A stretch of 64,000 bases of DNA from positions 6,324,001-6,388,000 of the forward strand of contig OX442322.1 in the NCBI GenBank assembly GCA_949358305.1. Direction: 5' to 3'. The stretch is from Strigamia acuminata (Eukaryota > Arthropoda > Chilopoda > Geophilomorpha > Linotaeniidae). Position 1 is the first letter of the stretch. The number at the start of each line of letters is the position of its first letter. This document shows, piece by piece, positions 10,253-22,336 of this stretch. Below the pieces are notes generated by a model. That model saw only the letters and a program-made list of their open reading frames with translations. It was not told the origin of the DNA and made no database searches. The position numbers were made by a program, and so were the translations under genes.

Positions 10253-11341
10253 TAAAGCATTTTGTTTTAAGTAGCAAAAACTAGCGAATGGTAGAGGAAC
10301 TTGTGCTCGCGGTTTCGCTTTAAAATCGAATAGACCCGCGTCATATTCGTAATCTTCCTCCTCACACCACCTCACTACATCGATTCGACTTCTAAATCGA
10401 GTGCCCGTTGGCGCAATGTAATGAATGAAAACATGTCCGGCTTGTGCTCCGGATTTCCTAATGTATTCCATTCTTTTCCATTTCGTTATGTCAATTTGTT
10501 GTAATTCAACTCCCCCAACCGCCCCAGACTGTGCCACTGCCTCTTCATATCTGGCATCATCGTCACTGCCTTCACTTGGAGTAGCATCTCCTGCAGTGTG
10601 AGCGACATCCTCTGGTAACTCAGGGTCTAATTGGGGTAATGGAGCCGGCTGAGACGTAGAGGCCTCATCCACTGGCTCCACCGTCGTCGCAGGAATAATC
10701 TGCTGCCTGGGAGGTTCAACAGTTTGTTGTGTGGTCGACACAGGGGGACTTTGAGGAATTTCCTCCTCTTCTGCTTCGGACTCGCTAATTAGATGAATAT
10801 AATCATCGGATCCAAACCCCCTCTTAGCCTTAACACCTCCCAATCCTTTTGAAACTGTTTGTGTTCCCTCGTACCAATATTGATTCTCATCAATCTTTAC
10901 ATGCTTAGATGCAAAAACTTTGTTCTTGTGTGGGTCCCAGATCCTGTATCCAGCTGTGGTTATTGCATAACCAATTAGGGCCCCCGACCAAGCTCTGCTG
11001 TCTAGTTTGCTTTTCCGAGTTTGCGCTGGGATGTGCACATACACTTTCGACCCTATGCAGCGCAAATGTCGCACCGACATACGACGGCCAAAGAAAACAT
11101 TATAGGGAGTCCGTCCCTGTAGACTCGAGTGAGGGTATCTATTTTTCAAATACACAATGGTATTTGCCAACTCAGCCCATAAAAAGTGTGGAAACCCATT
11201 TTCAATTTCCATAGCTCGCACCCCCTCTATGATGGTGCGATTCGATCGCTCCGCGACCGAATTCATCTCGGGGCTGTAGGCGTTGGTCCGTTCACACTTG
11301 ATTCCGCAAGATTTAGTATAATTATCCCATTCTTTGGACAC
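10115..11341 (-). pseudogene. Copia B integrase C-terminal half and linker, ending in the RT deletion
   Basis: It contains the catalytic Glu block (NAYSPEMNSVAERSNRT), the SLQGRTPYNVFFGRR and SVRHLRCIGSKVYVHIP segments, and an acidic Pro-rich linker. The RSRIDVVRWC motif follows, then an abrupt jump to unrelated residues where RT should start. It is one frame away from the integrase N-terminal half, because a G run near 11350 has six instead of seven bases. Confidence 0.85.
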
Positions 11342-12513
11342 AAACTCACCCCCCTATCTGTGCGGATCGTTTTAACCTTTCTAGAAGTCGCCCGCTCGAC
11401 TTCTGCTTGCCATACTTTAAAATAGGCGAAAGCTTCACTTTTATGCTTTAGAAAACTGATCCACATATATCTGGAGTGGTCGTCCACAATAATGAGATAA
11501 TACTCAGCCCCCCCTAAGGACTTGCATGATGCGGGCCCCCAAAGATCCATATGAATTAAATCTAAAATTCCCTTGGACTTGATCTCGGCTATTGGAAAAA
11601 AGGTTGCTCTAACCCGCTTGGCCCTATTGCACGCATCACAAGGAGAAGCCAATTCATTGCTTAATTTAACGCCAAAAATTTCTGTGGATTTTTGCATTTG
11701 AACGATTCCTTTTGCGTTCAGGTGTCCCATTCTGCCATGCCAAAAATCCATTGGTATCGCTTTATCGTTGTCTAGTTTCTTCCCATTATTATCATTATTA
11801 GCCGTTAAAGCTGTTTTAATTGGTCCCACCACTGTAGGCTTAGTCTGTTTCACTCCAATCTGATTAACCCCTTGTACCACATTACTAAACGTGCGCGCTT
11901 TGTTCGCATTGCTCGCATTATTTACTGCGTCATTTGTTGCAACAATCGTTTTCCCATTCGATTGCACATTAGAAGTGGTTAGTTCACTCTTAGAATTAGG
12001 CATGGTTAATACAGTTTGTTTTACACAATTAGTTATGCCAACTGCCTCCTTCTGCGCAGGGATGGCAGTTGCATTTACAGAAGTGACAGACACATGTCCG
12101 TTAACTTTATACAAGCGATTGCTGAGTCGTACAGCTGTTAACGATGGGTCTTCAAACTTTTTCCGAAATAAAGTCATTTTGCCATCTGCAACGTATGTGC
12201 GTAAGCCGGCCTCATCAGTGCGCCCGAGAGAGATAAGATTCTTCCTAAAATTCGGAGCATAATAGACGTTGTTCAAAGTAACAACTCTACTCCTGTTGCC
12301 ATACGTGGATATTAACTCCACTGACCCAATCCCTTCTATTTTAGAGGTCCCTTCCCCTAACTGCACTGTGTAATTGAGAGGCTTAAAATTTGCAAACCAC
12401 TTTTTGCAAAAGGCAAAATGGTCAGTAGCACTGGTATCGACGTACCAAGCGGTGTCTACTGGTCCATTTGACAAAAATGACGATACAGGAGGCGGTGGCT
12501 CCTCCACTTCCAT
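11263..12513 (-). pseudogene. Copia B protease and integrase N-terminal half
   Basis: The protease active site reads DTSATDH where copia proteases have D-S/T-G, so a key glycine is changed to serine. The pre-integrase HGRMGHLNAKG...CDACNRAK zinc motif follows. The integrase core start has HMDLWGP and IRTDRG with two of three catalytic acids; the frame then shifts in a shortened G run. Confidence 0.88.
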
Positions 12514-12610
12514 GTAGAGAGAGTCCGGGTCGTCAATAAAATTGTCGACTAAATTGGCTTTGCGCCCACCACGTCCTCCTTTTCCACAATTTTTCCCACG
12601 TGGCTGTCCT

Positions 12611-13116
12611 CTAAATTGAGATGTTGGTCCAGCGTTGGACGACTGAGGATTTTGTCCAGTTTTGCGTTATCACGTTAGGTGATTTGACAATTTTCCATTG
12701 CATTGCTGCGTAGTGTGTCAATGGTTGCTGCACACACGAAGCCCCCAATCCACGGTCCTCATCTTGTTCATCCCCACTTGAAAAGTCCGTGTCCGACGAT
12801 GTATCCATCGGTTGAACCGGTGGGGGATGCAATCTATCATATTCTATTAAGAATTCTTGTCGAATCCGCTCCAGATTAACGTCCTCCTGCGGCCAATCGT
12901 CTATGCGCGCCTTTGTGGGCTCGTACTCAGGCCCTATGCCATCCATATATTGGAAAATGACGAAAATCGGAGTTAATTCCAGGCCCGCTTCGTTAACCTC
13001 GACCGCTTTCTGATCCACACGGTCCAAAAACTGCTGCATTGTTTCATTATTGTTCATTCTTAAGTCTAGAAACTGCCGTCGCAGTTGAGCTCTCTCAAAT
13101 CTCGGAGCTACTGCCA
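12611..13116 (-). pseudogene. Copia B truncated Gag
   Basis: The ATG at 13116 opens directly onto a segment homologous to mid-Gag (RAQLRRQFLDLRMNNNETM), so roughly the first 100 residues of a normal copia Gag are missing. No CCHC zinc knuckle is found downstream in frame. The best comparison is Gag of H (60082-61515). Confidence 0.8.
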
Positions 13117-13264
13117 TTTTGCAGGAAATGTAGCACAAAACACACTAAATTCACAATTTCGTAGCACTTTGCACGCAAACAAATAACACTTTCCCACCAA
13201 AATGTAGGCGAATTAAATACACTACTTCCCGGGGTGCAGCTCAATAAGTGAGCACAACTACCTT

Positions 13265-13380
13265 GACCAGTCGCTACAAGGGCTTCCGTCCGACACACCT
13301 GGGGTCGCGGGATCGCCCCCTTGCTTCGAGCAAGCCTGGCCAAAAATGAGACGACACTAGGCGAATGCCTAAAGGGTGCC
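13265..13380 (-). ncRNA. Conserved leader RNA fold, copy in B
   Basis: Domain 1: outer stem 13353-13357 with 13376-13380 and inner stem TAGGC/GCCTA (13358-13362, 13367-13371). Domain 2: stem 13265-13270 with 13336-13341 and hairpin CGAC/GTCG (13291-13294, 13304-13307). The shared single-stranded motif UCCCGCG is present. The lower inner stem competes with a local CTTGC/GCAAG hairpin. It lies about 150-265 nt upstream of the gag ATG. Confidence 0.55.
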
Positions 13381-14185
13381 GAATATACAAAAGGTCCCAA
13401 AAGCAAAAACTTAAATATATACAAAGAATTTCGACCCCGAAAATGCAATAAATAATACGTTGTGAAGGTGGCACGTTGTTTTCCGTTGTTGGCGGGACTG
13501 ATTCGTCGCCAAAATTCCAACGGCGATCCACCGACGACGTACGGTGCTCCAACGTAGCAAACGGGCGTGCGCGTATGCACTAACCCGCCCAGAATACGAA
13601 TTTAGCGTGTATTCTGGTTCCACCAACTTCCTGGTCTTCACTATTGCACTCGTGCGTGTCAATAGTGGCTCTTGATCCCGACAGTAAACGTCGTTTGTGC
13701 GTGCTCGTCTCGTACGATGCAGCGCACTCGTAACTCGCTTCGAAAATGCCCGTCTCGCAAAATTCCGCCTCGAAATAAATTTCCCGACACTCCAAACGTT
13801 TCCCACGATGCTATTTGGTAGCCACGTTGTGATTTCCTGCGCTGGAAATCTCACGACGTGAAGAAACAGCCCAAAACACGGCTTACACTCGCCTCGCACT
13901 GGGGGCCGCCACCTTGGAAATGGTCGGCAGTGAAGCTCGTCGGGTGGCCATTTTTGCTTGAAATGAGCCAAAAATACACGATTAATATGCGAAATAAAAT
14001 TGCTTACAGTTTCTAATTGTCCTTTCCAACTCCTAAACAAGCGTTGGAACACAGAATCGGCGATGTGAACGTAAACACGACGTTCACTCGTCGCGTCAAA
14101 GCGCGGATACGGTTCCGCCCAAATTGACGTGTCCGGCGTCAATTTCGTTATGAAATCCGCTGGAAAACTTCACGATTCGGCCATC

Positions 14186-14203
14186 AACCACCCTCTGCTA
14201 CCA
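14186..14203 (-). other. Primer-binding site of B (initiator tRNA-Met)
   Basis: The minus strand TGGTAGCAGAGGGTGGTT lies one base after the 5' LTR. It matches the initiator tRNA-Met complement with one mismatch (G for A). Confidence 0.93.
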
Positions 14204-14204
14204 C

Positions 14205-14906
14205 TGACGATGATAGGTGAAGTTGTCAACGCCGGGAAAGGAACTGGAGACGAAACAAAAGTCATTTTGTGCCTGAAACCGCACAAACGCGTCGGCCATC
14301 TTTATTCAGGCAAGAACAGGTGAGCAAGTGAATATGTACAGGTGTCGAGGCTATTTGCCCTCGATCTAAAAGTAGAACAAATCATCCTGATGGAAAGGTT
14401 GATTTGTTCTTTACAAAGTAAAGTAAAGATAACTCAAACCCAGCATTAACACTGGATAATGCACTGGGGGAAATAATAGATAAACTAAATCATAGCAGAC
14501 GACAACTCGAAATCCATTGTGAAACATGAGCCAACTGTTGTATTTAACACGCATTGCGACAGTCAGATGCAGTTGGCTCTCGATTCCAGTACAGTAAACA
14601 ATGCGACCCGAATTTCGCCTTTATCGCACTTAACCGGAAAAGGTGCGACGTTAACTTCGTGAAATGAAAACTGCTTTGACCCAACAGAACCCCCTCTAAA
14701 CAGTTGTCCATTTCAATCAAATATATGATTGCATAATGCGTCAAGACGTGGGCGGGAAACCCACTTGGTCAAGATATCCGCGATGTTCAGTTCGGACTTT
14801 ATTCCGATCGAAGATGAAAATTCCCTTTACCATTTCATTGCCCCAATCCTCACTGCTGAGACCGGTCATGGTCTCTCCGTGAAATGAAAACTGCTTTGAC
14901 CCAACA
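14205..14906 (-). repeat. Composite 5' LTR of copia B (702 bp)
   Basis: A full LTR (14205-14686) is followed by 192 bp identical to the 3' internal end of the element (14687-14878 = 10061-10252). A second 28-bp LTR tip (14879-14906) precedes the ATAAG duplication. On the element strand the order is LTR tip, pol 3' end, polypurine tract, complete LTR. This is not a normal LTR and suggests aberrant reverse transcription before integration. Confidence 0.92.
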
Positions 14907-14911
14907 ATAAG

Positions 14912-15632
14912 TGGGCTTGGCGCTCGGGATGTCCCTGGAGAAATTATTGGAGATTGGACAGGTGTTGGAATTCTAATCGGAGACCCAGGTGGTGTCCGGG
15001 CTTGAGCGCCTGACGGAATTGAGTCGTCCAAATCATAATCCGTGTCGCATTCATCTTCTGAATCCGGAAATTTGGGCCAATCAGTGTATTCCAAATCGTC
15101 TTCAAACCTCACTTGCGGTTGTGAAATGCGCAATGGTTGATAAGTTTGCGACGCTTGATGCGTTTGGTCCAAATCTGGTCCCATCCATGGCTCTTGCGGA
15201 CCTCGGTAATGATTAGAGCGCTTATAAGATTGTCGTTCATCGATTTGAACATGGATGGACTCGATAACCTTGTTGTCTTTCGGATTCCAGATGCGATATC
15301 CTCGCGTTGTCGTGGCGTATCCGACTAAATAGCCCTCCCAAGCTCGTGAATCTAGCTTGTCCCTGCCAGGTGCTGTGTGATGTACCCAGCATTTTGAGCC
15401 TAATTTCCGCAGGTGTCGGAGAGAAAGGGCACGTCGTCGCCACAAAATGTACGGTACCTCATGTTTGAGACGTGAATGAGGACATCTGTTCTTAATGTAT
15501 GAAAACGTTACCGCGAATTCTGCCCAAAGCTCATTTGGAAGTCCAGTTTCGTCCAAGATAGCACGCGTGTAATCCGCCATTGTGCGGTTTATACGTTCCG
15601 CTGTGCCATTCATAGCGGGGCTATGGGGGTTG
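14912..15632 (-). pseudogene. Copia A integrase C-terminal part and linker
   Basis: This is the continuation of the A pol frame between C (right) and B (left). It has the catalytic Glu block (MNGTAERINRTMADYTRAI), ELWAEFAVTFSYIKNRCPHS, the LRHLRKLGSKCWVHHTAPGR block, and a Pro/Ser-rich acidic linker. No internal stop is seen before B. Confidence 0.9.
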
Positions 15633-16170
15633 TGTAGGTCGGTAGCAGAGGAAAACGACCAAAACTACTTGAAATGTCGAGCGAAACTGTCGCAAATGCG
15701 TCGCACGAGTGGTACGCGCGTACAGGCGACGTCGAGGACGAAATGAAAACGTAACGGCCGCAATATTCGCTTATATGCCGTGAGAAATGATAAATGAATG
15801 CTTAAAAGCATAAAATAAGTTATATCAATACGAAATACTCACATATGAGTTGGAAAACATATGAAAAACCATGAGGCAAGAGCCAGGCGCTGGTCGCCGC
15901 CATCTTGGATGTAGGAGTGGTACAGTAACGACACCTGGTGTCGTGAAATGGCGTTATGGAATTGAAAATTCCATAAAGCTTAACAAAAGGTTAGATATAG
16001 CATGATGCCTCATGCAGAAACACAATAACATAATGTGAATGTTTGGAAATGATATACATAATTGAATATAATAAATATCGGAACAAATAAACGAATATAA
16101 TAAAACAATAGATCGTAATGTGATTCTATATCACATCGACACACATATAATTTGGTTCCTTAGACCAACA
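15633..16170 (-). repeat. 3' LTR of copia C (538 bp)
   Basis: The plus strand runs from TGTAGGTCGG to TAGACCAACA. It differs from the right copy at about 9 or 10 positions. A minus-strand TATA-like CATATAAG lies near 15770. The tip contains GGTAGCAGAGG, a piece of the same motif as the primer site. Confidence 0.96.
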
Positions 16171-16182
16171 ATTCCCCCTTTC
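16171..16182 (-). other. Polypurine tract of C
   Basis: The minus strand reads GAAAGGGGGAAT directly before the 3' LTR. Confidence 0.88.
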
Positions 16183-16374
16183 GATGGAGATAGAATCAGG
16201 GGAAAAGAAATACGGTTACTGGAATTACAGTAGATAATAATCGAGAATAAATAATAGAGTCGAATCGCCAAGCCGGGTACTGTTATTGAAAACGCCACGT
16301 AGGCCCGAATATTCCCACAGAAACTTGGCGATCCTCGAAGTCGGGTAAATAACGAAAGAATGTCACGATAAAGT

Positions 16375-19300
16375 TTAAAGTCGGAACACACGGGAGATCA
16401 ACGACTGAAGACGCTCAGAACTGAGCCACTTAGTGAATATGTCCGCGACGTTGTGCTCGCTGGACACTTTTCGGAGATCAAAACAGCCTGCCGTATACCA
16501 TTCCCTAAGCCAGTGATACTTGACGCGGATATGCTTCGTCTTCGAGTTTTCCACGTCGTTAGATGTGAATTGTATGCTGGCTAGGGCATCGGAATAAATG
16601 ATCGGACGAGACAGACGGTTCAAAATCGGGAATTCGGTGAAGATGTTATCGAGCCAAAAGGTTTCCTTCACGCATTCAACTAGGGCGAGGAATTCGGCTT
16701 CCATAGTTGAACACGCGACAGTCGATTGTTTTCGACACGACCAGCCAATTGGCACATTCCCGATATATGTAATGTAGCCACCGAAACTTAAAGATGTCGC
16801 CAAATCGCTAGCCCACGATGCATCCGTATACGCCCATAATTGGCTTGACGCACAATTCGAAAGTTCGATACGATAATCAATAGTATTCGCTACGTACTGG
16901 AGAACTTGAAAGAGCGCACGGATGTGGGTGTTATCGTAGCAAGTGTTGAATTGCGAAAGCGATATGACGGAAAATAAGATGTCGGGGCGTGTTCGTGATG
17001 CCAGAAAAAGCAGTGACCCGATAAGCGAGCGGTAAGGAAAATCGATCAGGTCTTCTGTCGATGCTCGGACTAATGTGGTTCCGGGTGTCACTGGCACCTT
17101 CACGAGTTGATTTGTCGATGTACAGTACTTCGTGATGAGTTTCGCGATATACGCATGTTGAGAGATGTAAGTGCGTCCCATCTCGCGGATAAACTCGACT
17201 CCTAGCAGTTTGGTGATTGGGCCGAGGTTGACTATGTCGAATTTCGAAGTAATAAGTCGAATAATCCGGTCCAAGACACTGTCGGCTGCATAGAAAAGTA
17301 CAATATCATTGACGTAGACTAACATGACTGCGCAATTGCCGTAGATGTACACGCAGTTGCATGCGGGCATTTTCCGGAATCCGAGGGCTCGAAGTGCTTC
17401 GTCCAGTTTCAAATACCACTGTCGGCCAGACTGGTGGAGTCCGTAAAGAGATTTCACGAGTAACCAAACGTTGTCGGGGTGATTACAGGTGGCACCTGCC
17501 GGGATGCGCATATAGACCTTGTGCTCCAGGTCCCCGTACAGGTATGCACATTTGACGTCGAGGTGTGCATCTTTCCATCCTCGTAGCACTACCAAAAGGC
17601 AAAAGAATAGACGAATGAGGACGAAATTTACAACTGGACTAAAGACTTCGTCGTAGTCGATTCCGAAGGTTTGGCGAAAGCCTTGGGCGACAAGTCGAGC
17701 ACGATATCGAGTAATCTTGCCGGTCGCATCTGATTTGAGTTTAAAAATCCACTTACAGCCCAGGATTGTCGTATCGGGCGGTTTCGGCACTTCGACATAA
17801 ATTTCCCGCTCCTTAAAAGTTCCTAACTCTTCATCAATGGCTTCACGCCATTTTGGAGCGTCGTCGAATTTGGGAATTTCCGCATACGATGACGGTTCGG
17901 TGCGACAGAGGTGAGCAACGTGCCGAGGTAGAAGAGGAATCGTCGGTAGCGTATGTTCTATGTTGCCGAAAAAGAATAACTCTGGGTCGTAAGGGAGATT
18001 GTTCATGATACAGAATTCTTCGACATCTCTGCGAGATCGAAGTCGAAGGCCGGGTTCGGGAAAATAGTAGACGTCGATATCTATCGAACCTGGCTGCTGG
18101 TCCTTTCGTAGGTGTTCTTCGCGAACCCATCTGCGAAACACTGTGTTCCCGCCGACATAACGCCAATAGAATGATGTCTTGCCGGCAGAAGGAGCTGCAA
18201 CATGTGTTGCGCCAGGAGGCAATGGAGACATTTGCCCCTGATCAAAGATTGGCATTGTGTGCTGCAGAATGTTTGGACCAGCTTTCTTTCGTAACGTGAT
18301 GAAACGATTTGGTGATATTGGTGGTGAAAGGCCGGGAGAACTGGCATTGGACGTTTCCGGTGACACATGAGCAGACTGATTCAGTCGCAATTCTTCCGCG
18401 TCCGGTTGAACCGCAAATTCCTCGATCTGCTCGGCGTCATCGTCGGTGTCCTGCCCTTCAGCTATCTGTTCGTGTTCCTCATTAGTAATCGGATGTGATA
18501 CGGAACCACAAGCTGGAGTCGGCAATGTTGATGCACAAAGTTCTAATAACTGTCGTTCCGGCGTTGATGGGGGTGGAATGTGGACAATCTGCATAGGTGG
18601 CATCTTTGATTTAGAAGCCGACTTGGATACAGATTTTTCTTCGGATATCGAATGCTCATCATCTGATGCTGGCTTGATCGACCAGTCCGCATATTGGATG
18701 GTGTCGTTGAATGACACTCTTTGTTGTTCATTGTTGGGTTCATAGAAGGATTCGTTGTTGCCATTTGGTGCGTTTCGTAGGGATTTGCGATACGATTGAT
18801 GTTCGTCTATGCGAACGTGGGCTGATTCGGTGACTTTATTGTCGATGGGATTCCAAATCCTGTAGCCACGTGTTGCAACCGCGTACCCAACGAGGTATCC
18901 TTCCCATGCTCGTGGCTCAAGCTTTTTACGGCCTGGCGCCGTGTAGTGGACCCAACATTTAGATCCGATCTTTCGTAAGTGTCGTAAAGATAGTGCTCGT
19001 TCACGCCATAGTACATATGGGACTTGATTTTTCAAACGTGAATGAGGGCTTCTGTTCTTGATATAAGCGAAGGTTACTGCAAGCTATGCCCATAGACCGG
19101 CCGGAAGTTTGGTTTCTTCATGAATCGCGCGGATGTTGTCTGCCATCGTTCTGTTAATGCGTTCGGCCGTTCCATTCATCTGTGGGCTCGATGGGTTCGT
19201 TCGCTGCCCTTGGATCCCTTTGTCTTTCAAGTAGCGCTCGAATTCATTTGACATGAACTCGCCGCCACGGTCTGTGCGAATGGCTTTGATTGTTGTATTC

Positions 19301-21384
19301 GCAACCCGTTCGACTCTCGCGACGAAGTCCTTAAAGCATGCGAAGACTTGGGACTTCTGCGCCAATGGGGTGATCCAAGTATATCTCGTGGCGTCATCTA
19401 TGATCGTTAGAACGAAACGAGCTCCACCGAAAGATGTTGCAGGAGCCGGCCCCCACACGTCCATATGCAGGAGGTCGAGTGCTTTGGTAGTACTCGGGTG
19501 AAGGTCAGGTTTGTGGGAAATTTTGATTGATTTTGCAAGACGGCAGTCATTGCAAGCAAGTTCTTGTTTTACTTCTCCCGGTTCCATTCCGTAAACTTGG
19601 TCGTTATTCGCCAACAGGCGCATTGCATTTGTGTGCAAATACCCTAATCTGCTATGCCATAGACCCGTAGCATCCTTTACGGTTGCAGGATTAGCAATTG
19701 CCTTCTTTGGTGATGTAGAAGGATTATTGCGGGGAGGTATGGCAGGAGGTGCATTGGGCAAAGGTGTTGTCGGAATGGATTGGAGGACATTGGAATAGGA
19801 TTGGATAGGAGGATCAGGCTGGACATTGGTGGATTTGGGAGCAGTTTGAGACTGGATAGGATTGACGATTTGATTCGGAATTTGCTTCGGAATTGGCGGC
19901 ATTTCTATGCGAAAATCCGTAATGTCTCCTTGTCTCGATTTCCCCTTCTTCGGTTTCGGAATGTTCTCAAAATCCACTTCTGTCGTGACATAAGTCAAAA
20001 CTGGCGGTTGTTGAATTGGTGGCGGAATTATCGTCGACACCGGAATTGAAAACGTCGTAGCCACAGAAGGTGTTGAACATAAACCGTCTACATAATATAA
20101 TCCAGCCTTCTCCTTTGCCCGAAGAATAGAGCTCCGAATGTCCGATTGGTAGATATTGACCTCACCGTTGTAGAAGTGTATGTGATGACGTGTTTTATCA
20201 ATTTTAGAAACCGAAATCAAATTGGCTTCGAAGTTCGGTGCGAAAAGTACATTCGTCAGATTCACGATACAATTGCAGTCATCTATTCTCGTGAGCAGTC
20301 GGACATTTCCTTTTCCCGTCACCTTGGACTTGCCTTGTCCGAGTTCGATGTCGAAAGGCACGATGTCCACAAAATCCGTAAACCAAGCTCGAACATATGA
20401 AACGTGGTCCGTCGCGCCACAGTCGACAATCCATTCGTTGGATTGCATGAAATGAGCGACTGGGCGCGCTGGGGCTTGCAGGGCACTGGCGAAGAATGTC
20501 CCTTCTCGTGTTGGACGAGAACAACCACGCAGACGCGTATCGTCGGGTTTGGGCGCGACGTTTTTGTTGCGCTTCTTGCTCTTGCTTCGAGAGCGTTGGA
20601 AAGAAGCCGATGCCGGGGGTTGATTGTGATCCTCCCGTCGTGGATGGGGACACTTGTTCGCGTAGTGGCCCATCTCATTACAGTTGAAACATTTAATTTC
20701 CGATAACGGTCGACGAGGACGAGAATTCTTCCGGGATTGTTGGCCTTTTACAGACGAATGCACAGAAGACGAGTGTACATTATGCAATCCCATCGGTTTT
20801 AACCGTAGATATTCGGAAATCAATTGTTCGGCAACTTTAGTCGGTGTAAAGTCTTGGTCAGGCCAGTGATATATGGCAAACGTTGCTTGTGCGTATTCGG
20901 GCGGTAGTCGGTTGAGGTATTGATATGCGTGGTGATCATCTGTCGTGACTTCTTTGATGTCAGCCAATTGACGAACAAAATGATCAACTCGATTAATGAA
21001 ATCCTGCATTTCCTCATTAGGTTCGAGATGCAACGTCAAGAATTCCGATCGTAATGCTGCCCGTCGTGCCCGCGAACTGGGCGCGTACGCTTTTGCCAGA
21101 ACGTCCCATGCCTGTTTAGGAGTGTCACAATTGTCCAGGGCTGAACGTTTCGGTTCGCTGACATACATGTAGATATGTCCGAGAGCTTTGTCCTTTTTGA
21201 CCATGTAACGTTCCTTTTCCTTTTCAGATAATGTTAGGAGATGGTCGGCCTCCTTCTCCTCCGTTACATGCCTCCAAAGGCCCTCGGATTTCAAAAGCAT
21301 CCGCATCGCTCTCTGCCAGGACTCGTAATTTCCGACAGAGAGGATGGGAATTCTGCTGACCGTCGTTTCCGTTGTCTTTTGCAT
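16375..21384 (-). pseudogene. Copia C Gag-Pol polyprotein, one nonsense codon and a YVND active site
   Basis: The start is the ATG at 21384, matching the E gag start; an upstream GTG in frame is ignored. Domains: Gag with CCHC knuckle CFNCNEMGHYANKC (about residue 230), protease DCGATDH (about 320), pre-integrase zinc motif, integrase D-D-E (HMDVWGP, IRTDRGGEF, NGTAERINR), RT, and RNase H ending ADIFTKWL. Codon 767 (19084-19086) is TAG where relatives have a Glu codon after LWA. The RT active box reads YVND at about 1354 instead of YVDD, removing a catalytic Asp. The frame is otherwise open over 1669 codons, so inactivation is recent. Confidence 0.95.
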
Positions 21385-22019
21385 CGTTGCGAAGACTCGG
21401 CGCACCACGCAAAATACACGGACTCAGGAGAATGGTATAACGGCGATCGAAGCAGTTCACTAAGGCACAAAAAGGTGTGGACGAATGTTTGTTCACACAA
21501 AATCGTTGCACTATTCACTAAATCACCTCCCACGTGGTTCAAAGCGGATATCACCAGAAGGGGAGCCGATGCTAAAGGATCCCTTCCAAAATACCCACTT
21601 AAAACTAACAATATAATAAACGACAGGAAGGAGAAATAGATGAATCCCCCGTGGAAGGTCACACGGGCTCGCGGCAAAGCACGAGACGGGTTTTCTCGAA
21701 AAACCCGCTAGAAAAGCGCAATTCGGCTTCGAAAAACCAAATTCTTCTCGATTAAATCGAGGCTCTTTACATAAAGCGTTGAAATAATCAAAAATCGGCG
21801 ATACTACATGCACGCCGGGGTGCATGAAGCGAGAATCGTCTCGTTTCTCGTTGCAAAACGTCTCGTCGACATTGTCGAAAGAGAAAATCGTCGAAATCCT
21901 GAAAAAAATAAAAAAATTCGCCTCGAAATTTGCGAGACCGCACAATTTCGGACGAAATTAGCCGGAGAGTCGTGTGGTGTGCAGTACAAACTGCCTGGGA
22001 ACGTCGTTGACACGTTGTC
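21385..22019 (-). other. Leader of copia C, gag-proximal part
   Basis: No ORF belongs here. It aligns, reverse-complemented, with the E leader (31882-32660) except that about 147 bp carrying the leader RNA fold are missing at 21568-21575. The rest is rich in short CGAAA/TTTCG palindromes. Confidence 0.8.
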
Positions 22020-22324
22020 TGTTGAGATATTATGTGCTGATGTATCGTATTGTCAAGCTGTGACACTTTGTATATTTATCGTGACCTTTTGTTATCTTTT
22101 GCATTTGGCTAAACAAATAGCCGCTGCTCTATTTACAAGTGTGTTTGCTTTTATTCCCATAAGGTGGCGTTGTATACCTATTGGCATGTCATGTGACTTG
22201 AGAAATAAAACTCACTCTATGTTTGATTTCATACCTGTAAACACCTGTGTTTTTACTTTGGACTTTTTCCACACCATTGCTGCAGAACTATGCAATTAAC
22301 ACAAGTATACAAGCAATTTCAACA
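22020..22324 (+). repeat. 5' LTR of copia D (305 bp)
   Basis: TGTTGAGATATT...TTTCAACA. It is identical to the 3' copy except for T/A near 22133. Confidence 0.97.
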
Positions 22325-22336
22325 AGGTTATAGGCC
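22325..22336 (+). other. Primer-binding site of D (internal, anticodon-region type)
   Basis: AGGTTATAGGCC follows the LTR directly. It resembles GGTTATGGGCC, the complement of the initiator tRNA-Met anticodon arm used as a half-tRNA primer by Drosophila copia, with one mismatch. It does not match a tRNA 3' end. Confidence 0.7.

Larger units (their letters stand above)
9580..14906 (-). mobile_element. Copia element B (minus strand), RT-deleted non-autonomous copy
   Basis: It is flanked by the 5-bp duplication ATAAG (9575-9579 and 14907-14911) inside the linker region of A. LTRs: 9580-10060 and 14205-14686 plus an extra tail. It retains the primer site, leader, part of gag, protease and integrase, but lacks RT and most of RNase H (about 2 kb missing). 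Transposition, if it came after the deletion, needed enzymes supplied in trans. Confidence 0.95.

Noticed and set aside
13095-14142. Minus-strand ORFs in the B leader
   Set aside because: No homology to Gag or Pol; they overlap the leader fold and primer region and use non-ATG or chance starts.
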